From contig JAPPOB010000010.1 of assembly GCA_028818375.1 (NCBI GenBank), positions 496,001-560,000 on the forward strand: a stretch of 64,000 nt of DNA, given 5' to 3'. The translations under genes and the position numbers were made by a program. The notes beneath the pieces are model-generated. The model did not search any database. It saw nothing but the letters and a program-made list of their open reading frames with translations, and was not told the DNA's origin. Below are positions 50,897 to 60,085 of the stretch, one piece after another; position 1 is the stretch's first letter; every line of letters begins with the position of its first letter. The DNA is from Anaerolineaceae bacterium. GTDB lineage: Bacteria; Chloroflexota; Anaerolineae; Aggregatilineales; Phototrophicaceae.

Positions 50897-52375
50897 TTAC
50901 AAGACGGGCGCACCAGGCCGACGCGCGACGAAGCGTCCGTCGCCGTTACGGCCCAGCCAGGTTTCCCCGTCCACAATTTTGCGCCCGCGCAGCCAGACCT
51001 GCCTGGGTCGACCGCGGATCGGCATCCCCTCGTACACGATGTAGTCCGTGCGCATATGCGTCGTTTCCACACTCAGCACGTGCTCTTCATTCGGGTCCCA
51101 GATGGCGATGTCGGCATCGGAACCGACGGCGATGGTGCCCTTCTTCGGGTACATGCCAAAGATCCTGGCCGGGTTGCTGCACATCAACTCCACGAAGCGC
51201 GTGGGCGAAATGCGACCGCTGTTGACGCCATGTTCCCACATCACCATCATGCGCTCTTCCAGACCCGGCATGCCGTTCGGGATTTTCGCAAAATTGCCGA
51301 GTCCCAGTTCCTTGCCCGGACGGCGGTAGGCGGGGCCCTGGGCTTCGTAATCGACCCACTCGCCGTTGTCATGCGCCGCCGCCCATTCCTGCCATGGCCC
51401 CACCCCGCCCTCATACCAGAAGTTGCAGTGGTCTGTACTGACGTGCTGCAGGGAACCATCCCGGATGGCCTGCCACAACACGCGGTGGTCGGCGTCGCTG
51501 CGAATCGGCGGCGAGCAAATGAATTTGGCGCCTGCGAAACCGGGCATGGCCAGGTGGTCGTCCACGGTCAGGAAAAAGTATTGTGTGCAACTCTCCCCCA
51601 TCACGGGGTAGCCCAGGGCCCTGCCGCGCTGTATCGCCTCGACGGCCGCGCGCGTGGTGACGTGGACCACGTACAACGGGCAACCGGCCAGCCCGGCCAT
51701 GACCACGGCGCGGTTGGTCGCCTCGCCCTCAATCTCCGGCGGTCTCGAACTGGCATGATATTTCGGCTCCACCTTGCCTTCCGCCAGCAGACGCGGCGTT
51801 AACTCGGCCTCCACATCGCCGTTCTCGGCATGCACCATAACGATCATGCCGTTCTGCGCGGCCACCTGCATGGCGCGGAACAGGGTCGTATCGTCGATCT
51901 GGAACACGTTCTTGTAGGCCATGAAGAGCTTCAGGCTGGTGATGCCCTCGTCCAGCAGTGAGGGGATCTCTTCCATCACCTCATCGCGCAGGTCAGTGAT
52001 CGCCATGTGAAAGCCGTAGTCGACCTGCGCCAGATGCGCGGACTTGGCGCGCCAGGTCTCCAGGCCGTCATGCAGGCTGCCGCCGATGGGCTGGACCACA
52101 AAATCGATATGTGAGGTGGAGCCGCCGAAAGCCAGGGCCCGATGTCCCGTGTCAAAGTCGTCGTTGCTGACCGTGCCGCCAAAGGGCAACTCGAGATGGG
52201 TGTGCACGTCGATGCCGCCCGGCATCAGGTACATGCCCTCGCAGTCGACCACCTCGTGACCCGCGGCATCCAGTTCCAGGCCGATCAGGGAAACGACTTC
52301 ACCCTCGACCAGCACGTCCGCCTTCAGCATGTCGCTGGCGGTGATGACCGTCCCCTTGCGGAACAGGGTCCCCAT
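50897..52375 (-). CDS. hydA: Dihydropyrimidinase
   Basis: 492-aa amidohydrolase that opens dihydrouracil/dihydrothymine (or hydantoins) to N-carbamoyl-beta-amino acids. Metal ligands: GGIDVHTHLELPFGG (HxH), the FMAYKN segment that bears the carboxylated lysine, VHAENGDV, YVVHVTT and STDHCNFWYE (Asp). C-terminal NPARIFGMYPKKGTIAVGSDAD is typical. ATG 52375. It is directly coupled (10 bp) to the LLM oxidoreductase gene and grouped with the enzymes for the next steps. Confidence 0.92.
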   Translation of the reverse strand: MGTLFRKGTVITASDMLKADVLVEGEVVSLIGLELDAAGHEVVDCEGMYLMPGGIDVHTHLELPFGGTVSNDDFDTGHRALAFGGSTSHIDFVVQPIGGSLHDGLETWRAKSAHLAQVDYGFHMAITDLRDEVMEEIPSLLDEGITSLKLFMAYKNVFQIDDTTLFRAMQVAAQNGMIVMVHAENGDVEAELTPRLLAEGKVEPKYHASSRPPEIEGEATNRAVVMAGLAGCPLYVVHVTTRAAVEAIQRGRALGYPVMGESCTQYFFLTVDDHLAMPGFAGAKFICSPPIRSDADHRVLWQAIRDGSLQHVSTDHCNFWYEGGVGPWQEWAAAHDNGEWVDYEAQGPAYRRPGKELGLGNFAKIPNGMPGLEERMMVMWEHGVNSGRISPTRFVELMCSNPARIFGMYPKKGTIAVGSDADIAIWDPNEEHVLSVETTHMRTDYIVYEGMPIRGRPRQVWLRGRKIVDGETWLGRNGDGRFVARRPGAPVL

Positions 52376-52385
52376 GGCGTCCTCC

Positions 52386-53387
52386 TTACCTGAATTGCGG
52401 GATGACGTGCTCGCCGTATTCGGCGACGATGCGCTCCTCCTCGCCGCACATGAGATAGATGTTGAACTGGGTGACGCCCGCGCCCTGCAGGGCCTGCAGT
52501 TTTCCGACGTGCTCCTCCGCAGGGCCGAGAATGCTGAAACTCTCGATCACCTCGTCAGTGATGAAGCCAAGGTGACCCGCATCCTTGCTGGCATGTTCCT
52601 GGTAATCGTAACCGCGGCGCCCCTCAATATAGCGGGTGAAGCTGTCCGGCACCTCGGTGGTCGCGCTGCCATATTTCTCGACGATGTCCGCCACGTGGTT
52701 GCCGACCATCGCCGGGAACCAGCGCGTCTGTTCCCGACCCCTCGCCACATCACCTACCCAAACCGGCGCTGCCGCCATCACGCGGTATCCCGACATGTCA
52801 CGCCCGGCCGCTTCCCCCGCTTCCAGCGCCTGGCTCAGGAACCAGCGACACAGCAACGGTTCGGCCAGCTGGATCACCAGGCCGTCGCCATGTTCGCCGG
52901 CTGCCCGGAGCGCGCGCGGGCCGTAGGCCGCGATCCAGACCGGCAACTCATAGCCTTCCGCCCAGGGGAATTGCACGGCCTCCGGCGCTTCCGCGTAACG
53001 CACCAGGTCGCCGCGAACCATCCCCTTGACCGCATGAACAAACTCGCACATGCGGGCGATGGTCTTCGGCGTCTTGCCCATGACGCGCATCGAGCTGTCG
53101 CCCCGCCCCAGGCCGATATCCAGCCTTCCGCCACTCAGCATCGCCAGCGTGGCGTACATGCTGGCCGCTACGGACCAGTCGCGCACGCCCGGGTTGGTCA
53201 CGCAGGGGCCGAAGCGGATGCTGTCGGTGTGTTCCATGCACATCGCCATCGTCACCCAGGGGTCGCGCCACAGGATGTGCGAGTCGTAAAACCAGGCGTA
53301 GCTGAACCCGGCCAGTTCAGCCTGGCGGCAAAGCGCGACGGTCCGCTGTGGACTGATGTCCCCCTTGAAGGTGATCGCGAATTCCAT
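52386..53387 (-). CDS. LLM-class (F420 or FMN) oxidoreductase of the hydantoinase neighbourhood
   Basis: 333-aa bacterial-luciferase-like barrel. FAITFKGDISPQRTVALCRQAE, AWFYDSHILWRDPW, TNPGVRDWSVAASMYATL, GGRLDIGLGRGDSS and PVWIAAYGPRALRAAGEHGDG match F420-dependent LLM enzymes, especially a subgroup that travels with dihydropyrimidinase genes. Some relatives occur in F420-nonproducers, so FMN is also possible. Role unknown: a redox step on pyrimidines or dihydropyrimidines is a reasonable hypothesis from its place between hydA and the nitrilase gene. Confidence 0.8.
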   Translation of the reverse strand: MEFAITFKGDISPQRTVALCRQAELAGFSYAWFYDSHILWRDPWVTMAMCMEHTDSIRFGPCVTNPGVRDWSVAASMYATLAMLSGGRLDIGLGRGDSSMRVMGKTPKTIARMCEFVHAVKGMVRGDLVRYAEAPEAVQFPWAEGYELPVWIAAYGPRALRAAGEHGDGLVIQLAEPLLCRWFLSQALEAGEAAGRDMSGYRVMAAAPVWVGDVARGREQTRWFPAMVGNHVADIVEKYGSATTEVPDSFTRYIEGRRGYDYQEHASKDAGHLGFITDEVIESFSILGPAEEHVGKLQALQGAGVTQFNIYLMCGEEERIVAEYGEHVIPQFR

Positions 53388-53400
53388 CTCGCCCTCCTGC

Positions 53401-54243
53401 TCAGGGGCTGACCAGGTTCTCGTAGGCGTCCGGGCGACGATCGCGATAAAACTGCCAGACCTGCCGCACTTCCTCCACCTGGCTCATGTCCAGATCCCGC
53501 ACCATGAGTTCTTCCTCGTGGGGGTCGCCGACGTCGCCGACGAACTCGCCGCGGGGCGTGCAGAAGTAACTCTGGCCATAGAAATCGTTGTCGCCAAGGG
53601 GTTCAACGCCGACGCGATTGATCGTCCCGACAAAGTAGCCGTTGGCGATGGCGTGGCTGGTCTGCTCGATGCGCCACAAATGCTGCGACAGGCCGCGACT
53701 GGTGGCCGAGGGGATGAAGACTATTTCCGCGCCATTGAGGCCCAGCGCCCGTGCGCCTTCCGGGAAGTGACGATCGTAGCAAATGTATACGCCAATCGTC
53801 CCGACCGCCGTTTCAAAGACCGGGTACCCCAGGTTACCGGGACGGAAATAAAACTTCTCCCAGAAGCCGGCCACCTGCGGTATGTGAGTCTTGCGGTACT
53901 TGCCCAGATAACGACCGTCGGCATCGATGACGGCGGCGGTGTTGTAGTAGACGCCGGTCTGTTCTTCCTCATACATCGGCACGATGAGCACCATGCCGGT
54001 CTCTTTCGCCAGGTCCTGCATCAGGCGCGTGGTCGGCCCATCCGGGATACCCTCGGTATAGCCATAGTATTTCGTGTCCTGCACCTGACAGAAGTAGGGG
54101 CCGTAAAACAACTCCTGGAAGCACATGACCTCCGCGCCCTGGCTGGCAGCCTCATGGGCGTACTTCACATGCTTTTCGATCATCGTGTCCTTGTCACCGG
54201 TCCAGGAGGCCTGCAACAGGGCGCCACGTACCGTGCGAGACAT
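53401..54243 (-). CDS. Beta-ureidopropionase / N-carbamoyl-amino-acid amidase (nitrilase superfamily)
   Basis: 280-aa carbon-nitrogen hydrolase. The catalytic triad is visible: Glu in CFQELFYGPYFCQ, Lys in KYRKTHIPQ and Cys in YICYDRHFPEGAR. GLSQHLWRIEQTSHAIANGYFVGTINRVG matches bacterial beta-ureidopropionases and N-carbamoylputrescine amidases. ATG 54243 with GGGGAGAAG upstream; earlier in-frame codons were rejected. With hydA it would turn dihydrouracil into beta-alanine, CO2 and ammonia. Confidence 0.88.
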   Translation of the reverse strand: MSRTVRGALLQASWTGDKDTMIEKHVKYAHEAASQGAEVMCFQELFYGPYFCQVQDTKYYGYTEGIPDGPTTRLMQDLAKETGMVLIVPMYEEEQTGVYYNTAAVIDADGRYLGKYRKTHIPQVAGFWEKFYFRPGNLGYPVFETAVGTIGVYICYDRHFPEGARALGLNGAEIVFIPSATSRGLSQHLWRIEQTSHAIANGYFVGTINRVGVEPLGDNDFYGQSYFCTPRGEFVGDVGDPHEEELMVRDLDMSQVEEVRQVWQFYRDRRPDAYENLVSP

Positions 54244-54259
54244 CGTTCTTCTCCCCGAA

Positions 54260-54613
54260 CTACTGGCCGGCGTGCTCACGGGCCGCGCGCTCCAGGGCGC
54301 GTCGTGCCTGACGCACGTTCATGCCCGGCGCCACTTCCCGATAAAACCGTGCGGCCGTGCTGGCAGCCAGCGCCTGGCCGCTTTCACTCACGTCCTCAAG
54401 GTCCAGCGCATAATCATCAGAATCGAGGCCATCGATTGCTTCCAGCGTGATTTCCAGCACAGCTTCGCGGCGAATGCGCATCATTTTCTGGCGTCGCCTT
54501 GCACAGGCGCTGGCCTGATCGCTGTTGCCGGCGCGTTCATAATAGTCCGCCAGCCCCTCTTCCAAACCGATGGCCTGGGTCATGATCGCGCCAAAGGTGT
54601 TGAGGGGCGTCAT
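54260..54613 (-). CDS. Small helical protein of the pyrimidine cluster
   Basis: 117 aa, almost all helical, no cysteines in a motif, no membrane segment. The start GAIMTQAIGLEEGLADYYERAG has the look of a rubrerythrin/ferritin-like first helix, but the second metal-binding helix is not obvious. Its ATG overlaps the mmsA stop by four bases (ATGA) and the nitrilase gene begins 16 bp later, so it is a genuine operon member. Function not recognised. Confidence 0.6.
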   Translation of the reverse strand: MTPLNTFGAIMTQAIGLEEGLADYYERAGNSDQASACARRRQKMMRIRREAVLEITLEAIDGLDSDDYALDLEDVSESGQALAASTAARFYREVAPGMNVRQARRALERAAREHAGQ

Positions 54614-56067
54614 CCCTCAAACCACCGCTCGATGACCACCTTGCGGTCGGTGAAGAAGTCGATGGAGTCCAGTCCCTGACCGTGCAGGTCACCGAAGAAA
54701 GAGTCTTTCTGGCCGCCGAAAGGGAAGGACGCCGAGGGCGCCGCAACGCCGATGTTGACGCCTATGTTTCCTGCGTTGACCCGGTACTTGAAATCGCGGG
54801 CGTGCGCGCCGCTGCTGGTGAAGATGCTGGCGGCGTTGCCGTAATTCGAGTGATTGATCAACTCGACGGCCTCGTCATAACTGTCGGCGCGCATCAGGGA
54901 CAGCACCGGGCCAAAAATCTCCTCGCGCGCCACGCTCATGTCCGGCGTGACGTCCTCGAGGATGGTCGGCCCCACGAACATGCCGTCCTCGTATCCCTCG
55001 ACCTGCAGGTCGCGACCATCCAGTGAGATCGTTGCGCCTTCGCGCTCACCTTCCGTAATCATGTTGACGATGCGCTCGCGCGCCTGGGCGCTGACGACCG
55101 TGCCCATCTGCGAGGTCTCGTCCAGTCCATACCCCACCCGCAGACCGGCCACCTGGTTCACCAGTTCATCCCGCAGGCGGTCGTAGGCATCGCCGACGCC
55201 AACCGCCACGGCAGCCGCCAGGCAACGCTGACCCGCGCAGCCGTAAGCCGCGCCCAGCACGTTTTTGACACTGGATTCCATGTCCGCGTCGGGCAGCACG
55301 GCGATGTAGTTCTTGGCGCCGCCCTGGGCCTGCACCCGCTTGCCATTGCGCGTGCAGGTCTCGTAAATGATTTTCGCGACCGGGCTGGAACCCACGAAGG
55401 AAACGCCGGCGATGCCCGGGTGCTCCATGATCGCCTGGGCCGAGGTCACGCCGCCATGTACCAGATTGACCACGCCCTCGGGCAGATCAAGCTCGTCAAT
55501 CAGTTCGCAGGTCAACTGCATGCTCAGCGGTGTCTGCGGCGAGGGTTTGAGAATGAAGGTGTTGCCGCAGGTGATGGCCGTCGGCAGAAACCAGATCGGC
55601 ACCATGAACGGGAAGTTGAAGGGAGTAATCGCGGCAAACACGCCCACCGGCTGACGAACCGTGGTCTCGTCAATGCCGCTGCTGATGTCCTCCACGCCGT
55701 CATTGCGCATCATGAAGGGCACGCCGATGCCAAAGTCGATGCTTTCGATGCCGCGCCGCACTTCACCGCGCGCCTCGTCGAGGGTCTTGCCGTTTTCGCG
55801 CACGACCACTTCGGCGAGGTCGTCAAAGCGGTCTTCGACGAGGTTCTTGAAATGGTGCATGAACTGGGCGCGCTCCAGCACCGGTGTTCTGCGCCATTCC
55901 CCGAATGCCTCCTGGGCTGACTGCACGGCCAGATCGACGTCGCCGGCGCCGGATTCCGGACATTCGGCCAGCAGTTCGCATGTCGCCGGATTGTGGACCG
56001 GGGACCAGTCCCTGCCGCCGGCTTCTACCCATTCTCCGCCAATGTAATTCCTGAGTCTCTCGACCAT
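54610..56067 (-). CDS. mmsA: Methylmalonate/malonate-semialdehyde dehydrogenase (CoA-acylating)
   Basis: 485-aa aldehyde dehydrogenase of the MmsA/IolA group, which oxidises malonate semialdehyde to acetyl-CoA. RNYIGGEWVEAGG at the N-terminus, FNFPFMVPIWFLPTAITCGNTF (oxyanion Asn and cofactor region), FVGSSPVAK and the catalytic Cys in GCAGQRCLAAA are diagnostic. ATG 56067 follows AGGAGAG. It serves beta-alanine (pyrimidine) breakdown here and could also finish the inositol pathway encoded at 28-35 kb. First gene of the minus-strand cluster. Confidence 0.92.
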   Translation of the reverse strand: MVERLRNYIGGEWVEAGGRDWSPVHNPATCELLAECPESGAGDVDLAVQSAQEAFGEWRRTPVLERAQFMHHFKNLVEDRFDDLAEVVVRENGKTLDEARGEVRRGIESIDFGIGVPFMMRNDGVEDISSGIDETTVRQPVGVFAAITPFNFPFMVPIWFLPTAITCGNTFILKPSPQTPLSMQLTCELIDELDLPEGVVNLVHGGVTSAQAIMEHPGIAGVSFVGSSPVAKIIYETCTRNGKRVQAQGGAKNYIAVLPDADMESSVKNVLGAAYGCAGQRCLAAAVAVGVGDAYDRLRDELVNQVAGLRVGYGLDETSQMGTVVSAQARERIVNMITEGEREGATISLDGRDLQVEGYEDGMFVGPTILEDVTPDMSVAREEIFGPVLSLMRADSYDEAVELINHSNYGNAASIFTSSGAHARDFKYRVNAGNIGVNIGVAAPSASFPFGGQKDSFFGDLHGQGLDSIDFFTDRKVVIERWFEG

Positions 56068-56247
56068 GACTCTCCTGTCCCGCCGGTCGGACAAAACGTG
56101 GCCCGACCGACCCGTTTCAAACTGTGAAGCGCGGAGTCTACCACAGAAAGAAACCTTGCGTGTGGCGACCCTGCGTTTGACCTGATATTCTGTGCGCTTG
56201 CCGCCTCAAATTGCGGCCGGCGGACACCAAATACGGGGGTACCCTGG

Positions 56248-57555
56248 ATGGCACAACAGAATTCAGCGGGCGCCGCGCTGATGGAGCGTTACGAACGCGT
56301 CATTTTCCCCGCAGTGGCGCCCTATTATCCGGACCAGCCCCTGGTGGTGGACAGGGCAAGGGACCAGGAACTGTGGGACCGGGATGGCAAACGCTACCTC
56401 GATTTCTTTGGCGGCGTGCTGACGATTTCAGTCGGCCACTGCAACGAGGAAATCACGGCGCGCACCATGGAACAACTGCAACGAGTGCAGCACACCTCCA
56501 CCCTGTTCGTCAACGAAATCATGGTGGAAGTCGCCGAGAAGCTGTCGGCGCTGACTCCCGGCGCGCTGCAGAAGTCCTTTTTCACCAACAGCGGCAGCGA
56601 GGCCGACGAAACCGCCATTCTGGCCGCCCGTTGCTACACGGGCAACAACGATGTCATCGCCCTGCGGCACGCCTATTCCGGCCGCACGCTGCAGGCGATG
56701 AGCCTGACAGCCCACGGCAACTGGCGCCTGGGCAACGTCATAGATCCCCACGTCAGGCACGTCCGTTCGCCCTACACCTACCGCGCGCCGCTGGACCTCA
56801 CGCCGGAAGAAGTGGTGGACCTTTGCATTGACGACCTGGAAGAACTGATCGCCACCTGCACCAATGGCCGCATCGCCGCCTTCATTGCCGAACCGATTCA
56901 GGGCGTTGGCGGTTACATCGTGCCACCGCAGGACTATTTCGGACGCGTGGCCCCGATCATTCGCGCGGCCGGCGGCGTCTTCATCAGCGATGAAGTGCAG
57001 ACCGGCTGGGGCCGCACCGGAGAACGCTGGTGGGGCATCGAACACTGGGGCGTGGAACCCGACATCATGACCTTTGCCAAGGGTATGGCTAACGGCTACC
57101 CGGTTGGCTGCACCATAGCGACCGCGGAAATCGCCGACGCCCTGCCTGGTATGACCTTCTCCACCTTTGGCGGCAATCCGGTCTCCATGGCCACCGCGCT
57201 GGCGACCATCGAATACATGGAACGCAATCAGGTGCAGGCCAACGCCGCCATTCAGGGGCAGATCCTGAGAGAAAAGCTGGAAGAGCTTGAGGCCGAGTTC
57301 GATTTTATCGGCGAAGTGCGCGGCATGGGACTGATGCAGGCTTTGGAGATCGTCAAGCCAGGCCCAACGCGAGAGCCGGATGCCGACCGGGCTGCCGGCA
57401 TAATGGCCAGGGCAAGGGACCACGGCATTTTAATTGGCAAGGGTGGTTTGCACGGCAATGTCGTTCGAATTGCGCCCATGCTCAATGTAGACTGCGACAG
57501 CATGCAGGAAGGCTGCGAGTTGCTGGCGCGGGCGGTCACCTCCGCCGCCGGCTGA
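56248..57555 (+). CDS. Class III aminotransferase (beta-alanine / AGXT2-like)
   Basis: 435-aa PLP enzyme. The PLP lysine is in TFAKGMANGYPVG; other conserved parts are YLDFFGGVLTISVGHCN, SFFTNSGSEADETAILAAR, FIAEPIQGVGGYIVPP and FISDEVQTGWGRTG. The sequence resembles alanine-glyoxylate aminotransferase 2 and D-3-aminoisobutyrate/beta-alanine:pyruvate aminotransferases. It would convert beta-alanine (or 3-aminoisobutyrate) to (methyl)malonate semialdehyde for the divergent mmsA product. A TATTCT -10-like box (56186-56191) lies about 60 bp upstream. Confidence 0.88.
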   Translation: MAQQNSAGAALMERYERVIFPAVAPYYPDQPLVVDRARDQELWDRDGKRYLDFFGGVLTISVGHCNEEITARTMEQLQRVQHTSTLFVNEIMVEVAEKLSALTPGALQKSFFTNSGSEADETAILAARCYTGNNDVIALRHAYSGRTLQAMSLTAHGNWRLGNVIDPHVRHVRSPYTYRAPLDLTPEEVVDLCIDDLEELIATCTNGRIAAFIAEPIQGVGGYIVPPQDYFGRVAPIIRAAGGVFISDEVQTGWGRTGERWWGIEHWGVEPDIMTFAKGMANGYPVGCTIATAEIADALPGMTFSTFGGNPVSMATALATIEYMERNQVQANAAIQGQILREKLEELEAEFDFIGEVRGMGLMQALEIVKPGPTREPDADRAAGIMARARDHGILIGKGGLHGNVVRIAPMLNVDCDSMQEGCELLARAVTSAAG

Positions 57556-57608
57556 GCCGGTATGAAGTGACCCCAACTTCCCTGGTGCAAGCGGAGAAGG
57601 CGGCAGCG

Positions 57609-59300
57609 ATGCACCCCGTCCGCCGCCTGTTCCCCCTGCTTTTGACCCTCGCCGCCGCCCTGTTGGCGGCGGCGCTGTTTCAGCGGCTGAACGGCGGAAG
57701 CGGCGCTGAATCCCTGATTTTGGACAGCACCCCCGGTGAGTTGGGGCAATGGGTCGCCGCCCAGTCAGAAGAGGAAGAACCACGCTCCCTCCTGGGACAG
57801 CTGGCGCGGTCCCAGGCCCTGAATGAAGGCCTTGAGGGTCTGCCCGAGGAACGCCTGGTTGCCTGGGCGCGGGATTTGCTGCTGCTCTTCTCAGTCCTGC
57901 ACGTGGCCGCCATTCTGGTCGCCGTTGCAGGTCTGATTCTTCACAGAAACTGGCACAGACCGGCCCTGGTGGCCGCCCTGTTGTTGACCATGGCCTGGCT
58001 GTTTGTTTTGCCACCTGGCGAGAATAACGAGAACCTCGCGCTCATTTTGCCCTGCGGCCTGGCACTGCTGCTGTCCCTCATCCTGCTGCAACAGACCGCG
58101 ACGAAGACGCTCGGCATTGTTTTGATCGTTTCCTTGCTGCTGCTGGGGGTGCAATCGGCAAAGCTCTTCGCGGCGTCGCGCAATTACCGCATAACCACGG
58201 CGCTTCCGCCCTGGCGTTACACAGTGCAGGCCGACCTGGATGCCGCCCTGAATGCGCTTGCCAGCGGCGAAATCAACGCCGTCCTGGCGGACCGCCGCGA
58301 CCTGCGCGACATTCTTGCTCCCGTACCCGCCGATCAAGACGTCGACCCCCGTGAAACGAATTGGCCCACCTTGCGCTACCACACCCGCCTTGACAGCGAT
58401 GAGTCGCTGTTGGGCATTTTCCCGGTGACTCCCCGCTTTCCCGGCCGACTGGCGCTGGCAATACCAGTCGAAAGCGGCCTCGCTGCCGTGCAGGACCTGC
58501 ATTCGCTGCGCCTGGGAGCCGTGGCCGGCGACTACGCCGTCGACCGCTACCTGGCGCAGGACCGTCACCTGGTCCTGCTGGACATGAAGATCTTCAATGA
58601 CATCAACCTGCCCCACTTGCAGCAAATCACCGAGGCGCTATTGCAACCCGCACGGCGCAACGGCCCGCTCCTGCTGTCGCGCATCCTTGTGGAAGCTGCC
58701 GGCCACACCTGGAGTGAAGCGATTCTGGGATTTGCATTTGGCGCCAGCCTGGGCTTCGTGCTGGGCACGATCTTCGCACATTTCAGGGCTTTGGAAAGAG
58801 GGCTGCTGCCTTACGTTGTGGCTTCCCAGACCGTACCCATCCTTGCCATCGCGCCCATGGTCGTCATCTGGCTTGGCGCCGGACCTCTCTCCGTCGCGGT
58901 CATCTCCTCCTACCTGACCTTCTTTCCAGTCACGATCAACACCCTGCGCGGCCTGCGTTCCCCCCACCCCAACGCCTTTGAGTTGATGGATTCCTGGGCC
59001 GCCAGCCGTTGGCAGATCATGTGGAAGCTGCGTTTCCGCGCGGCTCTTCCCTACCTCTTTACGGCGCTGAAGATCTCGGCGACGGCCAGTGTGGTCGGCG
59101 CCATCATCGGCGAATTGCCATCCAGCATTCGCAGCGGCCTGGGCCGCGCCATTCTGGACTTTAGTTCGGATTACAGCGCGGTCTCCACTCCCAAACTCTG
59201 GGGCGCCATTCTCGTTGCGGCGTCGGTGGGGATGCTTTCCTTCCTGATCGTCAGCCTGGCGGAGTGGCTGGTCCTGCGCAACAGCGGCGGGAGGGCGTAA
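57609..59300 (+). CDS. ABC transporter permease (SsuC/ThiX type) with an inserted soluble domain
   Basis: 563 aa, about twice the normal length of this permease family. Helix one at ~6-24 is followed by a ~65-aa loop, then four helices (~90-111, 118-136, 143-160, 167-187). A soluble stretch of ~150 aa (200-350) has binding-protein-like features (ALNALASGEINAVLADRRDL). From ~365 comes an ordinary BPD_transp_1 domain with VASQTVPILAIAPMVVIW and the coupling motif DSWAASRWQIMWKLR. ATG 57609 has GGAGAAGG upstream; a GTG 42 bp earlier is possible. The stop overlaps the ATPase start (TAATG). Confidence 0.82.
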   Translation: MHPVRRLFPLLLTLAAALLAAALFQRLNGGSGAESLILDSTPGELGQWVAAQSEEEEPRSLLGQLARSQALNEGLEGLPEERLVAWARDLLLLFSVLHVAAILVAVAGLILHRNWHRPALVAALLLTMAWLFVLPPGENNENLALILPCGLALLLSLILLQQTATKTLGIVLIVSLLLLGVQSAKLFAASRNYRITTALPPWRYTVQADLDAALNALASGEINAVLADRRDLRDILAPVPADQDVDPRETNWPTLRYHTRLDSDESLLGIFPVTPRFPGRLALAIPVESGLAAVQDLHSLRLGAVAGDYAVDRYLAQDRHLVLLDMKIFNDINLPHLQQITEALLQPARRNGPLLLSRILVEAAGHTWSEAILGFAFGASLGFVLGTIFAHFRALERGLLPYVVASQTVPILAIAPMVVIWLGAGPLSVAVISSYLTFFPVTINTLRGLRSPHPNAFELMDSWAASRWQIMWKLRFRAALPYLFTALKISATASVVGAIIGELPSSIRSGLGRAILDFSSDYSAVSTPKLWGAILVAASVGMLSFLIVSLAEWLVLRNSGGRA

Positions 59301-60082
59301 TGACTACGAAGGTCATTGAGGCCCGCGAGATCAACAAGGTCTTCAACCCTGGCCGTGAGGAGCAGGTTATCGCGCTGCAGGACATTGACCTCTCGGTTAC
59401 ATCCGGCGAATTCGTGTCGCTCATCGGCCCTTCCGGCTGCGGCAAGTCTACCCTGCTGCGCCTCATTGCCGACCTCATCGAGCCCAGTACGGGGGAACTA
59501 CAGGTCAATGGCAAGTCGCCGCATCAGGCCCGCATCGACCGGGATTACGGCATGGTGTTTCAGGCAGCGACCCTGCTCGAATGGCGCAACGTTCGCAAGA
59601 ACATAGAGTTGCCGCTGGAAATCCACGGCTTCGCCAGGCAGGAGCGGCAGGAAAAAGCCCAGGCCGCGCTGGAACTGGTGGAACTGGGCAGCTTTGGCGA
59701 CCACTGGCCCTGGCAACTCTCGGGTGGCATGCAGCAGCGCGTCGCCATCGCCCGCGCCCTGGTGTTCCAGCCCTCCCTGCTCCTGATGGACGAACCCTTC
59801 GGCGCGCTTGATGAGTTTACGCGTGAACGCATGAACATGGAATTGTTGCGCATCTGGCGCGAAACCGATACGACGATTCTCTTCGTCACCCACAGCATCG
59901 CCGAGGCCATATTTCTCTCAAGTCGCGTCATCGTCATGTCGCCCCGCCCCGGGCGAATTACCTCGGTCGTCGACATCGATTTGCCCCGACCGCGGGCCTT
60001 CGAGACCCGGGCCCGGCCCCGCTTTCATGCACTCGTGGCCGAGGTGCGGGAAGTGCTGCGCGATGCCCACGTCCTGGAGTAG
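59300..60082 (+). CDS. ABC transporter ATPase (SsuB/TauB/ThiZ type)
   Basis: 260-aa ATPase. Walker A GPSGCGKST, Q-loop MVFQAATLLEW, signature LSGGMQQRVAIARAL, Walker B LLLMDEPFGALDEFTR, H-loop VTHSIAEA and the C-terminal MSPRPGRITSVVDIDLPRPR typical of nitrate/sulfonate/taurine/HMP transporters. The ATG shares its A with the preceding TAA. Three bases separate it from the second permease. Confidence 0.92.
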   Translation: MTTKVIEAREINKVFNPGREEQVIALQDIDLSVTSGEFVSLIGPSGCGKSTLLRLIADLIEPSTGELQVNGKSPHQARIDRDYGMVFQAATLLEWRNVRKNIELPLEIHGFARQERQEKAQAALELVELGSFGDHWPWQLSGGMQQRVAIARALVFQPSLLLMDEPFGALDEFTRERMNMELLRIWRETDTTILFVTHSIAEAIFLSSRVIVMSPRPGRITSVVDIDLPRPRAFETRARPRFHALVAEVREVLRDAHVLE

Positions 60083-60085
60083 GCG

